Positions 31,880-43,869 of a DNA stretch of 64,000 nucleotides are shown here, piece after piece (position 1 is the first letter of the stretch; each line of letters starts with the position of its first letter). The DNA is taken from contig OY754980.1 of NCBI GenBank assembly GCA_963576475.1, forward strand, positions 34,104,431-34,168,430, in the 5' to 3' direction. This DNA is from Molanna angustata (Eukaryota; Arthropoda; Insecta; Trichoptera; Molannidae). Both the position numbers and the translations under genes were made by a program. The notes beneath the pieces were generated by a model. It made no database searches, had not been told where the DNA came from, and saw only the letters and a list, made by a program, of their open reading frames with translations.

Positions 31880-33080
31880 TTTATGTTTAGTTATATTATT
31901 TACATTTGATGTTTTATGGAAAAAATAGCTATTATTTAATAATTTTCGAATCATTTTATCTCATTCTTTTTCCGATAGAATTTCATTTTAGTCAAATGAT
32001 AATCTATTTCTTGTTAAGAGTATTCATTACGTTTGATAACGAGACAAATTTTCTTTGACCCAGATAAAATTATTATACGCTCACGGATTTATTTCATTGT
32101 TATTGTTTTAACAAAGTATGCTAAAGAGAATTTAAAAAAATGTTATTTTATTATTATAATTTATTCAGTCAGATCTTTACAAATATTGAGTTTGAATAAG
32201 TATTTAGTAATGATGAATAAACTTTATACCGCTCTTTAACATAGTATAAATATTAATTCATAGATCGAAGATTACGGACTTTTTGAGCAAACTGCGCACA
32301 TGGAAGAGTTTGAGTTTTTTTTTTTGTACTACAAAAAGAAAATAATGATTTGAGTCACGCCAAGTCTAATTTCTAGACTTGTTGGCATGTTCTCAAGACA
32401 AATTCTATGCAATCTTTAAAAAAAATAACAACAACATTACAACAAAAAGAGACATACAAATGTCACACAAAGATGATCTTCCAAATACACACTCCTTCCT
32501 ATGTTACAAAATTTATCTATTTAAAATAATAAAAATAAATGAAATGAGAAAATATTAAAATCGTTTGTGATCTGTTAATTATATATAAACCCACACCTCA
32601 ATATCCATTCCTTGACCAGTCTATTAAGATTGTTTTTGCTTTTGCATTTCTTAATAGATGCCGGCATCATATTAATTTAACAAAATTTAAGGTAATAATA
32701 TGGCGATGGGGTGCAGAAAGCTATAATTTGTACATAATACGTTTTACAAATAGGTACATTCGTTAAGTAAAAAAAATATTTCACACGAAACTATAGATAG
32801 TACATTTTCATACTGCCAAATTTAAACACGCAATATCATACGTAATTGTTTTATACAACAAAGAAATATAAATTCAAATACAGAACATATTAAAAAAAAT
32901 ACATTTTAACCACATTCCTTAATACTTAAATATAATAGTGGAGGTATTTACCTCTTGATGAATACATTTGATCAGATAATACTTGATTTTTTCTTCCTCT
33001 CTTTTTTGACCATATTGTTTTGTTATCATTGCTATGAACTGTTATTACATATATTATATAGGGGGTTTTGTCATATAGTG
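31880..33080. other. No recognised feature
   Basis: AT-rich. 'cattgctatgaactgttatt' near 33,030 is shared with 7.5 and 38.1 kb. Confidence 0.45.
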
Positions 33081-33084
33081 TTAA

Positions 33085-33222
33085 TTGGAGGTATGGCTCT
33101 CGTGGATTGAAACGGCGAGGGTTTGAAACCCTGTTCCACTTTATTCTAACTAATCGACGTGTAACTGTTTCACGGTTTGTCCACACGTGTTATATGGACG
33201 AACCGTCACCTAATATACCTTG
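33085..33222 (+). repeat. Short copy of a 33-kb duplicated element
   Basis: Contains GAGGGTTTGAAACCCTGTTC (a B-box/T-arm-like fold) and a hairpin CACGGTTTGTCCA ... TGGACGAACCGT. It is nearly identical to 33,300-33,500 but lacks about 65 bp in the middle. Confidence 0.75.
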
Positions 33223-33299
33223 ATTTGATATATGTGCTTGGTACATGCAGGTAACAGATGTAAATTTAAAATTTTATATTAAAAATGTTTACATTTGTT

Positions 33300-33500
33300 A
33301 TTGGAGGTATGGCTCTCGTGGATTGAAAAGGCGAGGGTTTGAAACCCTGTTCCACTTTATTCGTTTGGGCAGAATCGAACTACCAGACGAATGAACCTTT
33401 CGCTTAGGATCGTTTGGATTAGGATCGTACTAATCGACGTGTACCTGTTTCACGGTTTTTCCACACGTGTTATATGGACGAACCGTCCCCTAATATACTG
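33300..33500 (+). repeat. Long copy of the 33-kb duplicated element
   Basis: Same ends as the preceding copy, with an extra segment from CGTTTGGGCAGAATCGAACT to TTAGGATCGTA. It could be a tRNA-related SINE, because AGGGTTTGAAACCCT resembles a T arm. No A box is evident. Confidence 0.7.
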
Positions 33501-33734
33501 TACGATACCTGGAGTAAACGTACAGCATAGATAGACACAATATTAAGCAGTAATAAATAAGATTTTATTATTTATTTATTAATTTATTCATTGATTAACA
33601 ATTAAGTCACATAACACATTAACATTATAGTGTCTCCCGTTAGGTAGGCGAGTACCTACCCGTGTTGGGGGTCTATATTACATTATAATTTACAACCTAT
33701 AATTTACAAATGCTGTGAGGCACCGGCTTAGAAT

Positions 33735-34002
33735 AGTGCTTCCACTCTTTTCTATTATTGTTTTCGAGTGTCCCGTAAGAGCCGGGTAATCGAAAATGCA
33801 ACAGGCAACAATAACATCTCACATAGTTCAGCAATGAGGTTCACCACCCATTCTGAATGTAGTGCCTTTTAGGTGAGACGAGACTGGTGTGTGGGTATAC
33901 ACAGATGTGTTGTGCTCCCTTTTATAAGGCAATCACACCCGCACACCTTTCGCTGGTTACCCCACTTTGTGGGATATGCCGTGATGGTATGTATGTATGT
34001 AA
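33735..34002 (+). repeat. Repeat D copy (GTAT-tailed), best preserved
   Basis: Contains TTCAGCAATGAGGTTCACCA, GTGAGACGAGACTGGTGTGT, CGCTGGTTACCCCACTTTGT and GGATATGCCGTGATGG, ending in GTATGTATGTATG. The tail resembles the LINE-A tail, so D may be the 3' end of a related LINE. Confidence 0.65.
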
Positions 34003-34004
34003 TT

Positions 34005-36575
34005 TACAACATTTTATATATTATATTACATCATATTATATTACATTACTTCACATACACATATATATTTATCTTTTTTCTCTTTTCAACATCATATATT
34101 ACTGTAGGACTCCTATATAAACATCATCAATGCAAAATCAAAATCACAAAATCAAAATCAAAGAGACAAATCTGAATAAAAATAAATAAATTCAACAATA
34201 TAGAAGCAAAAAACTACATACATAAAATAAATCGATGTACCTTAGTATTGTGTGCTTATCGTACCATTCAGTGATGTTCCTGTATGTAGGTATGTACAAA
34301 TGCATATATTTTTGATCAGTGGGTATTTCAATATTGAAAGATGTAGTACTTACAAGCGGTTTATTTATACGAACAACTAATTATAAAATTAACAATATAA
34401 TAATTATCACAAATTTAAACTACGTATATAAGATTGTGAATACAGTGGAAAGGATGACAATGCAACGTCTGTTCGCGGCTGGAGTCTACAGAAGATAAAA
34501 GCGCGCGGCTCGACCTTTCTTATAACGGCGGCTCGCCTGGAGGGGGTGGGCTAGCTGGCTCGGCCCGCTACACATATATTCGATCTTATTTTGTTTTTTG
34601 GTTTGTGCTTCGCTTCTGCTATCTTTTTATTATTTATTTATTGTTTTTATTTTTGTCATGTCATAACTTTATTGCCGCAGCTATTCTACATGGCATCCTA
34701 TGCAGACAGGACGGACGTGACGTAGAGATACAAAGTACGAATTCAATTCCCGTGGATGCTGATTTGCTGCGCTGGCTACCGGCCGCATTATCACGCCAGC
34801 CCCCCCTAGACAACGTGTCATTAAGCTCATGAAAAGAAACAAGAAAAGATAACTCAATGTATGGAAGTGACAGTTGCCAGTCACGTGGCAATGACACTAA
34901 CTAAATGAAACGTTATCTAGGGGCAGCTTCGTTCACGTCCGGTCATCGTTCAAAAATAAGTTTTCCGTATTCGATACTTATGTATATCTACAATATATTT
35001 CGAACAATAATAATTTTTGTTATTTAAGTATAAAAAAAAAATAATCAAAATATCAATTATAAGTAGGTAACAATTTATCACGTCAGGGGTCACCAATTTA
35101 TTGTTTATTAATAAAATGAACCTGGTTTATATGTATAGTTACATACAGTACATTTATATTAACACTTCATTTAATATCAGAAGGATATTATTACTGAATA
35201 AAATTGGTTGTGTGTTCAATTAAAGATCTGTTATTGTAATTATTATAAATGTGATTTGACTCCAAGATAAATAAGAAATAGTTCATAGGATTCATGAAAT
35301 GAAAAAGTTGGACTTACATTACTGCTGGTTGTTTCGATTTTACATATTTTAAGAACCTCTGAGCGATCACTAGTACCTAAATAATATAAAATAATTTTTA
35401 TTTCAAGGTATTTAAATTTAAAATAAAGATTGTAAATTTGAAAATAATGTTTGGTACTGTGAAATATGAATATTATAATATTCTGCTGTGTTATGTATGT
35501 AGATTGATAGGTGTGTACTTAGACCTTCAAACGTGGCTTATTAAATCTGAACTTAATCCTCGGAATAGCGAGGGAAGGAAGTTAGGGCGCATTCCATTTG
35601 GTGGTTCACTGGTTTGTAAAATGGTTTACCCACCAAGTTATTATGCCACATTTTCCCATTCTTTCACACCACATACGTCTATTAAATAATTTAATTATAT
35701 AGGTCATTCATGAAACTCTAAACTCATACCTACTTTTGTTCATATATTTAACTCACCTTTCGCTTTTCTAACTCCTTAATTAACTCAGCAGGTCCACTGT
35801 GAACGATCTTCCTAATTCTGTTTTACCAATTTCTTCCTACCAGGGTTTTTTCATGACCTGAATTAATATATTCTTTAACAGATTGCAAACCCTCCCCTAC
35901 GCTACGTAGTGCGCTTCTTCAGAATAGTAGAATCAACCCAATACACATAACAGGTGAAATCTTTGAATAACGAATACCGAAGTAACGAAATTTTCAGTAT
36001 AACGTATATTATGTAATTTGTCCCCGATAAACCTTCATACAAAATGTACTGAACCAAAATTCACTGTAGCGAAGCCAATCTAAGAATAACGATTTTTTTC
36101 TAGAATGATGGACAATTTATTATTCATCCGAACTCAGTCTGTTTTTGACACTTGGCGGTGCATTATGTATCTATGTACAAGATATTGCGTAGGTAAAATT
36201 ATGGTTTTACACGTGCTAGTTTTTGATTTTATCATTACGCATCTTTACCCATCTTTGGTGTTATTAAAACTTATTTTTCTAAAACATTTTTTTCTGTGTG
36301 AAAATGGATCAAATGAAACAAAAAACTAGCATTCGTTTTAGCGAATTTTCAGTATAACGAAACATTTTTTTATGGTCCCGTGAACTTCGATGTAATGAGA
36401 TTTCACCTGTAGCTGGTGTCCTCTTCGAAGACATTTAATTCAGTATCATTTAGTAGTTCAGTTTATGTCATTAAGAAGATAATGTTTTTAAAACTTTGCC
36501 TTGCAGGTAAAGGTTCCTTAAAAACTTTCATTGAAAATGACATTTAGATTTTTAAAACGCCGATCAATGAGTCAG
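34005..36575. other. No recognised gene; GC-richer islands
   Basis: 34,440-34,580 and 34,670-34,930 are GC-richer than the rest (for example GCGCGCGGCTCGACC). Frames there (34,605 plus, 34,661 minus) carry no motif that I know. These could be old LTR sequence or a host regulatory stretch. The remainder is AT-rich. Confidence 0.4.
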
Positions 36576-36578
36576 AGC

Positions 36579-36712
36579 CGCTAAACTTTGTCGGTTTAAA
36601 TTATATTTTTTGTGAAACACCGCCATTTTGGAATATGTTACAAATAATTAATGTCATGTTGTTACAAATTCATGTTTCACAAAAAACATAATTTAAACCG
36701 ACAACGTTTATA
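36579..36712. mobile_element. Foldback MITE, about 38-bp arms
   Basis: GTCGGTTTAAATTATATTTT on the left and its near-exact complement on the right enclose a 56-nt loop. It lies 10 bp from the next MITE. Confidence 0.6.
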
Positions 36713-36722
36713 GTAAATAGTA

Positions 36723-36848
36723 CCTATAGTCTAAAATTTTTGATTTCACATAATTGTGCAATAATTTTGGTCGTTTTATAGAAATGTAATGCCGTCAAAC
36801 GACACAACTTTGAACAATTTTATGAAATCAAAGTATTTTAACTATAGG
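36723..36848. mobile_element. MITE with TA target duplication
   Basis: TA flanks 36,721-36,722 and 36,849-36,850. The inverted ends CCTATAGTCTAAAAT and CCTATAGTTAAAATA continue as about 39-bp imperfect arms through TTGATTTCA. Non-coding. Probably Tc1/mariner-mobilised. Confidence 0.65.
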
Positions 36849-36854
36849 TATTAT

Positions 36855-37745
36855 AACTGATACTTTTGTTGAAACAACCCAGCCTTAGTGTTTAATGATA
36901 ATATTTTTGACACATAAATAAATTATATGTTGACATATAAATATGTTTATATATATTTTTATCTACTTTTGTGATTTTGAACATTATTTGTAATTTTTTT
37001 ATGTTTAAATTATCTCGATTAATGTAAACTTTGACAGCTCATCCGATATTGGTAAAATGATAAGTGCGTTTTCCAAGCTCTAGTCAACAATACGAAATGA
37101 CCCACCTATCCTCCCATTACCCGCTTATCCTGTACCATTTTGGTCGTCAAAATCGGTGCCGAGAATCGCTCGAGAGTGCGGCATATTCGTGCGCCTTATC
37201 GATCAACATTTGTGAGTCATTTTTGATCCAATCCTATACAGGTATTTTAAAACAGGCAAACGTCGTATACATACAATATACAAATCTCGCTAGTCAAAGA
37301 GTGTGTGTTTCACCAAATTCCTTTTATATACAGTCCACAACCAACGTCGATTCGCAATTCGTCGATCAGCGTTTACACTAGGGATGATACGAAATTAAAA
37401 TATTCCATCATGTTTTAATTGTTTCAAAGTTAGAAATCGTTTGAATATTACGATATTCAAATAACCATTTGTTTTTGCTATTTAATATTTAATATTCAGG
37501 GAGTGTACATTCCCATTATAGAAATAATAATATAAACGCAAAGAAAGTTGGACTTAATATTATTATTATTCAAGATACCAATCTCTTGTTGAAATCGATT
37601 TAACCTAAATAAGTATTACCAAATTATTTTATTCAGAAGATTCCTCTCGCAATGGATGTTCATTTACATTTTGTATCTTCGTAGAAAGAGTAATAACGTT
37701 TCGACTGATAGATAATAATTGATAACTGGTAGAACTTTTTATTTA
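36855..37745. other. No recognised gene; GC-richer patch with a TATA-like box
   Basis: 37,060-37,385 is GC-richer and CG-bearing, with CTTTTATATACAGTC at 37,320 and an ATCAGCG about 40 bp later. A host promoter is possible, but no following coding exon is visible. Confidence 0.3.
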
Positions 37746-37749
37746 AAAT

Positions 37750-38030
37750 TAACTTACCAAAAAATACTAAGAAGGATTTCGAATTCGTAGGAAAATTTTC
37801 AGCATTTTCATGACATGAGTTTGTTTCATTATTCTTGATTTAATATTGTATTATAAAAACTTCTTCAACGATAATAATTCTTCAACGCCATTTTATGTAT
37901 GAGTTGTGCCTTTTTAGCAATTTGAAAAAAAAATATATGAAATTTTTATATATGAAATACATTGTGATGAAAAATTCAAATTACAACTCCCCACTATATC
38001 CCCTTGGGTTAGTGAGATGTGAAAATCAAA
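37750..38030 (-). repeat. Repeat F copy, partial
   Basis: 'cagcattttcatgacatgag', 'cgccattttatgtatgag' and 'ctccccactatatccccttg' correspond to F in reverse orientation. Confidence 0.5.
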
Positions 38031-38034
38031 AATA

Positions 38035-38525
38035 CTTATCTGATAAAACTTGATTTCTACTTCCTCTCCGTTTCCACTACTTGATTTTTTTATTTCCCTA
38101 TCATTTCTATGAACTGTTCTAATATTCGTTTTTTTTATAATTTTATTTATATGATAAAACAGTAACTAGATTCAAAAAAGATATGCAATTAAAAAATATT
38201 ATATTGTCCTTTACCATAGTGCAAGCACTTGTGTGTATAGGACCACGTTTTTACTTACATATATATACCTATTATTTATTTTAAGTATGTGATTTCTTAC
38301 TAACGTAGTAAATACTAAGTATATAAATTACATTATATATTATGAAATCAGAGTTTTTTAACTATACTTTTACTATCTTTGTTCGAGAAACACCGCCTAA
38401 GTGTAATGTAGTATTTCTAGCTATATTCTTTAAATGTTTCATTATACAGTTAATATATTAATTGTGAAATTATTGAAAAAAAAAAGGTTTATAAGAGGTC
38501 GAATATCTATATTTGATTCTCGAAT
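38035..38525. other. No recognised feature
   Basis: AT-rich DNA. Confidence 0.45.
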
Positions 38526-38529
38526 TCAT

Positions 38530-38652
38530 ACCACCGCGACATATCCCACAATATGGGGTAACCAGCGATAGGCGTGCAATACCATATAAAAGGAAGAAAG
38601 ACACACCGTATTCGTCTCACAGAAAAAGGCCCTTCATTCGAAATGGAACTAC
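38530..38652 (-). repeat. Repeat D fragment
   Basis: The reverse complement gives GTGAGACGAATACGGTGTGT, CGCTGGTTACCCCATATTGT and GGATATGTCGCGGTGGT, matching the D family. Confidence 0.6.
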
Positions 38653-38654
38653 GC

Positions 38655-39862
38655 GAGTTGTTATTTTGCCAGTCATGTTTTTGGATATATTTAATTGAAA
38701 AATAAAAATCCAAAATACATTTGAAATATGAATATCAAAATGCAACTTTGATACAGCGGATTGTTTCCGTTTAAAAACGTTAAATAAAGTTAATCCTGAA
38801 ACTATGTATGTATTGCAGAAAACAGTATAGCGTCTGTCTCTACGAAGTAAGTTTCGTTTAATCAAAGCTACAAAATGACTCAATTTAAAAGTTTTCCCTG
38901 CAGATTGTTTTGTTCGAAAATTATATTATTTCAAGTTTAAAATTAAATTTTCAAAAAGGCAACTATTGTATTTGAAAATTTAAATGTCAAACCGTGAACT
39001 TTGTTGAAGGTTAAGAAGCGATATTTATTAAGTAAGTGTACCTACATAATATTTCACATCTTGAATAAACGTTATTTGTACATAGCTACATAATATTTTA
39101 AATTTGATAATAATAATAATAAAGATTTTATTCCAGTCTAACCTTTAACTGCAAGAGCCAGCGACTGCTAGTCTTATGTCAAAGAATAAAGGCTGATCTT
39201 ACATATGTAAGAATACCAGAGCTGATTGAATACTATGACCCCTGAGTACCTACTATGGCTTTCACTGAAAATAACCTTGCAATTCTAATACATCAGCTAT
39301 AGTATGAAGCGTAATAGAATAAATACGCCATAGTATATTTGATATCTGTTACTTTTGATAACATATATTGTTAAATGAACACACGCGTTTACTATTTACA
39401 CATTTTATTAATACATACAGTAATTAGATATATAAGAGTGATGTAGGTACAATATAAATATTTTAAAGAACCACAACGTGAGAGCACTATATCATCGATC
39501 AACACCCGATCAATCCACCACCGGCCTTTCCCCAGACATTCCTTTATACCAATCTCCCCACTCCCGAAGAATGCCGATCTCCTGTTCGTGCAATCTCGTA
39601 AAAAGCTATAATGATTGCCTGTTGAAAGGTGCAACATCAATATATTATTGATGTTGCTATATTGATGTTGCACTGATTTTGCAATATTAATGGATACTAT
39701 AGCAGGAAACATCGATTGGATACTATGGACTCTGAGTACCTACTGATAACTTTCGCAAAAAAACAGACTTCAAATTTACTGTGGCAAATAGAAATTTTAA
39801 CACGTCCGTCATAGTATAAAGGCTGATTTTTGTCCATAAAATGTACTACAGCAGTTTTTTTT
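38655..39862. other. No gene; old MITE-like pieces
   Basis: 'gtacctactatggctttc' near 39,246 and 'gtcatagtataaaggctgat' near 39,812 resemble the ends of the foldback at 41.03 kb. A GC-richer stretch at 39,500-39,620 has a short frame (RRSAFFGSGEIGIKECLG) that I cannot place. Confidence 0.35.
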
Positions 39863-39865
39863 AAG

Positions 39866-40033
39866 AATGAATATGTCCTTGTAACAAGTACATATATAAA
39901 CATGCTCATACATTCCATAAACTATGCAGTAAAGCTTGTGCTACAGGTGAACGATATCAGTCGTGGCAGGATTCGAGCTCGCGACCACTAGATTACTATC
40001 CCAGTACGCTAACCGTTCTGCCACCTCCCATCT
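39866..40033 (-). mobile_element. SINE-2 copy, tRNA-derived, best preserved
   Basis: On the minus strand: GGGAGGTGGCAGAACGGTTA (A box), GAGCTCGAATCCTGCCACGA (B box), GTTCACCTGTAGCACAAG, and 3' end TACTTGTTACAAGGACATAT then TCATT. It gives the reference layout for the other three copies. Confidence 0.7.
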
Positions 40034-40869
40034 ATACAAGGTTACTAGGAATGGACTAATGGAGAAAACTGCCTTCAAAAATGTTGAAAATTGCTATTAC
40101 AACATTTAATATGAAGTGTTATAGTATGAGGTGTGATTTTTAATATAATATATATTACGGAAGACTGTTAGAAATCACGCTTACCATTTACAGCCATTAT
40201 GGTTAGTCATAACCCTCGATAAACATCTGTAAAGTTTAATAAATTGTTATTGTCATTGGCATTGTATAAAAAAACATTGCAGTTCATAAGTATCATTACT
40301 GTCATTCGGGCTCGTGCCAACTTTGACCTATTGAGCTTCGGTGATTTTACGTTGTTTATTTTAAAGAAATTTTATTGTCAGATAAAATTGTTAAAAGAGT
40401 TTGTGCAAATAAAAAATATTTCATTATTATTGAACCCCATAGCGAGGTGAAACAATGTAGATTAGTTCAAATAATATTCATAGAAACTAAAAGTATTCAT
40501 GTAGAAGCTGGTTGGCAGCTAGCAATCTATTGTTTGTTATGTTCAGTCAAGAATATAATTTAAGGAATGGTAGCTAGTAGATAAAATAATAATCTTGGGA
40601 AGTTAACAAATCTGCTTTCGGTCCAAATACAGGAACGGACTGAGGTTCTCAAATCTGCCGGTCTTAAAAATATATGGTCTTTTCCCATATCCATAGCTGT
40701 CAAGTTTGCTGTTGATCTATTGCCACATTTGTTTTTTCCGTCTTATTTTTTTTATGAATTCATACTTTACCATATTTTTCACCATATCATAATAATTAAA
40801 ATATGGTGAACGAATATATTCATTTTTTTTATTAAATAAAGAAATAGATTTAAATGACATCAATGATAT

Positions 40870-40985
40870 ACTACATATATACCATCAGGCAAGTCCCAAA
40901 CGGGGAAGGAGTAAAGAACCGAGTGCCATTTTTCTCTCTTCTTGCAAACATTTATGGTTTATTCTATAGTGCAAGATCCAGGCAT
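40870..40985 (-). mobile_element. LINE-A 3'-end scrap
   Basis: 'accatcaggcaagtcccaaa' then 'cggggaaggagtaaagaacc' match the LINE-A coding end plus tail on the minus strand, with the tail reduced to 'tatata'. Confidence 0.55.
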
Positions 40986-41031
40986 GCTTTTTTTTAAATT
41001 GGCCTATGCAAAATGTATAGGAATACTTAAT

Positions 41032-41209
41032 TCATAGTATTAAGGTTAATTTTTTTCTGTTAAAGGATACCACAACAGGTAACAACGAAACTTTGAAGGC
41101 TGTTATCTCTGAAAACCACCACTACTCAGAGTTCATACTATCCATTCGTTGTTGCTGTATTTGCGGTTGTATCCTTTTACAGAACAAAAAATAGTCTTTA
41201 TACTATGAC
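41032..41209. mobile_element. Foldback MITE
   Basis: TCATAGTATTAAGG... at the left pairs with ...CTTTATACTATGA at the right. Arms of about 60 bp include TTCTGTTAAAGGATAC and ACAACGAA. Related ends occur at 39.2-39.8 and 40.1 kb. Confidence 0.55.
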
Positions 41210-41404
41210 GTAAATTTGGCAAATTCTGGCTATTGATCTTATTTATCTTAATGTACAAAATATAACTATTTATTTTATTGCACATTCGTGGGCTTATTAC
41301 CATTAGCCATTTTTTTCAACCAAACAGATTACAAAATACGTATGCATCTTTAAAACTTTACAGTTCGTAAAGTTGGTTTGTTTTTTATTTAAATAAAGCT
41401 AATC

Positions 41405-41606
41405 AACTGCCTTTGTACACTTGATAATAAAAGTCCTGGAGCCTGTCCTGTTTGTTGGTTCTATGGCCTTCATAATGGCGTGTTCCTCATGGGATTGCAG
41501 TGTGGGTCTTTCGTCTTCATCTCTAACCCATGCACGGCCTACTGTGTATTTTGAATGGTATAGATAGATGGCACAAGGTATACATATTGTATAAGCATCA
41601 ACCCTA
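41405..41606 (-). repeat. Repeat G copy 1
   Basis: About 200 bp matching 43,668-43,862 in opposite orientation at high identity. On the minus strand it keeps an open frame reading TVGRAWVRDEDERPTLQSHE then EHAIMKAIEPTNR. No family that I know fits. It may be a piece of a transposon gene or a processed fragment. Confidence 0.6.
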
Positions 41607-41939
41607 ATGACCCTTCCCACTGAATACATTATGTATGAGCGAACTCTTCGAATAGTAACATTCGTCTCACTTGGATGGAGTTACCTACATTTTAGATAGT
41701 GGATCTTGTGGAAATGTAAAAAAAATAACATTGCAATCTCACTCCGTAAATAACAAAAAACCTTTCAATAGTTCCATTGACGTGAGCCTTCAATCACACA
41801 AGGGAGTTGAAATCATTTCGTTTGTTTTTTTTTATTTTTTTTTACCTACCAACGTAGTTTTAAAGCTTGTTTTGTATCGGATCGTTTTGAAAACACTTTT
41901 TAACACTGTTAAAGTGAGTAAAATAGATTCACACTTAAC

Positions 41940-43545
41940 CTGACAAAACCTGATTGCAATTTTTTTTTATTTTTCCCTCTTTAGATATTGGATATAGTGG
42001 GGAGTTATGATTTCGCAATTTTTAAGGCAACTAGTATCATGCTGAGATTATTTTCTGAAAGTTTCATCACAATGTATCTGTGTGTGTACTATGTGCTGTG
42101 TGCGGCGTGTTTATTTTACCTTATCGATTATAGACTAAAGTACTCATTCGATTATTTTCAAATTTTTCAAATATGTATATCTAATACTCGCTTAGACTCC
42201 ATTATATTTTGAAGGATATCTGAATAATGCTTCTCAATTTTTTTAACTGTCAAATATTTACTAGTTGCATGTAACACATGAGATCCAACTGTCGATAGTG
42301 ATAGTGTGTACAGTTGAAGAATAAGTACCAAACTATAAACCCATAAATACAAATTATTTAATATTTTAAGATATTTGCTTTTCTATAAAACACATGTACC
42401 TAGGAATGTATGTCAAGATTGGATAGTATGGAGGTCAATCCTTTGATCCTACCCAGAATATGAAAACAGCATGATGGTATGTATGTATGTTTGGAGATTA
42501 GTATCAAACTATTAAGTCTTCTTAGATTATTGTGTGTAGCTATTGCCATACAAATTGTATGAAGCAATGTCGTCACTAAATTCAATTTTTATAAAAATTG
42601 TTAAAAAAATTTTGAGATGTGCTAATACAATGGCAATATTTTGTATAGAAAATTAAATTATCTAGTTGGGGTGTTTCGGCTTTTTTCGATATTTTTAAAA
42701 AAAATGGAAATATAGGCAGTTAAACTCAAAAATTTATCATAAAAAAAATTTTTTCTTAATAAAAATGTTTGAGAGACCCTGGAATTTAAAAAAAAAACGA
42801 TTTGAGATTTTGTATTTGTCTATGTTTGTACCAATTTTCAGCGTTCTAGCTTTTACGGTTTCTGAGATATATGGAAAAATAAATCAAAATTTCAAAAGTT
42901 GATAACCCCTGACTGAAACAAAAATTCACAATTCTGAGTATAAAAGTTTTATAGGCTTGTAATTTTTTATATATTTTAAAATTTTGGGCACTGTAAATTA
43001 AGCGGATCAAAAGTTATAAGGGGGGGACAGACACACACACATACACAGAGACGCACAGACACACAGACACACACACACAAAACTCTACTCCGAAATATAA
43101 TGTTCTACTCCGAATTCTGAGAAAATCCATGTATGGCAACATATATGCTGCGAGGCCTCTAGTTGGTGCTATTAGCATGCAAAAAGTCCACTACACCATA
43201 CAAAATTTTCCTTCGTACACGCATCTTGGCTTAATAATGTCGATTCATTAAGAGAATTGAATTCTCATGAACGAATCGACAGTTGGAAAAGTGACCCCAA
43301 GCTCAAGAAACTTAAAATTTGAATTTTTTATTTTCAAATTGTTAAAAAGGCACATCACTTACATACATAAAATGGAATTGAAGAGTTATCAAGTTTTCAT
43401 AATAAAATATTTTATTAAAAAATAATTTAACATACTCATTTCATGAAAATACTGAATATTTTCCATACAAAATTTGAATACTTTATAGAATGACTTGCTA
43501 GTGAGGATTTTAGCGTTGGCCACAACCCACTCGTTTTTCCATCCT
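41940..43545 (+). repeat. Repeat F copy split by Repeat E
   Basis: The left part (41,985-42,260) starts ATATAGTGGGGAGTTATGAT and includes ATCATGCTGAGATTATTTTC. The right part (43,290-43,545) ends TTAGCGTTGGCCACAACCCA. Together they align with the uninterrupted F at 44.9-45.5 kb. E lies between AACTGTCAAATATTTA and AAGTGACCCCAAGC. Confidence 0.65.
42261..43289 (-). mobile_element. Repeat E, full length, nested in F
   Basis: On the minus strand the 5' tip is TCCAACTGTCGAT. The 3' end is ATCGACAGTTGGATCTCATG, then TGTTACATGCAA and CTAG, followed by T. It is 1,029 bp long with an interrupted AC/GT tract at 43,030-43,080. As in other copies, a LINE-A-like coding end and GTAT tail (42,407-42,490) are embedded. 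Non-coding. Confidence 0.6.
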
Positions 43546-43629
43546 TTTAATATACTTCACATGTCTCTCTATCTGTCTATACTGGAATTTTAAAATACAT
43601 TTTTGATTAACTTTCCGACCAGTAAGAAC

Positions 43630-43676
43630 TCAGGGTTGGTGTCATCAGGGTTGGTGTCATCAGGGTTGGTGCTTAT
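43630..43676 (+). repeat. Triple 16-bp tandem repeat
   Basis: AGGGTTGGTGTCATC occurs in tandem, ending in a partial third unit that runs into Repeat G. Confidence 0.8.
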
Positions 43677-43862
43677 ACTAATATGTATACCTTGTGCCAT
43701 CTATCTATGTATAGGTATACCATTCAACATACACAGTAGGCCGTGCATGGGTTGGAGATGAAGACGAAAGACCCACACTGCAATCCCACGAAGAACACGC
43801 CATTATGAAGGCCATAGAACTAACAAACAGGAGAGCCTCAAGTACTAAGTGTACAAATTATT
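43668..43862 (+). repeat. Repeat G copy 2
   Basis: Same sequence as copy 1, inverted. The frame still reads TVGRAWVGDEDERPTLQSHE then EHAIMKAIELTNR, with both silent and replacement differences. The 3' part diverges at AGAGCCTCAAG. Confidence 0.6.
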
Positions 43863-43869
43863 ATTAACT

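Noticed and set aside
34605..34897. Frames on both strands in a GC-richer island
   Set aside because: Both strands are open simply because of composition; no motif or splice context supports either.
37320..37380. Host core promoter with TATA box and initiator
   Set aside because: The box is plausible, but the spacing to the initiator is loose and no exon follows; kept only as a remark.
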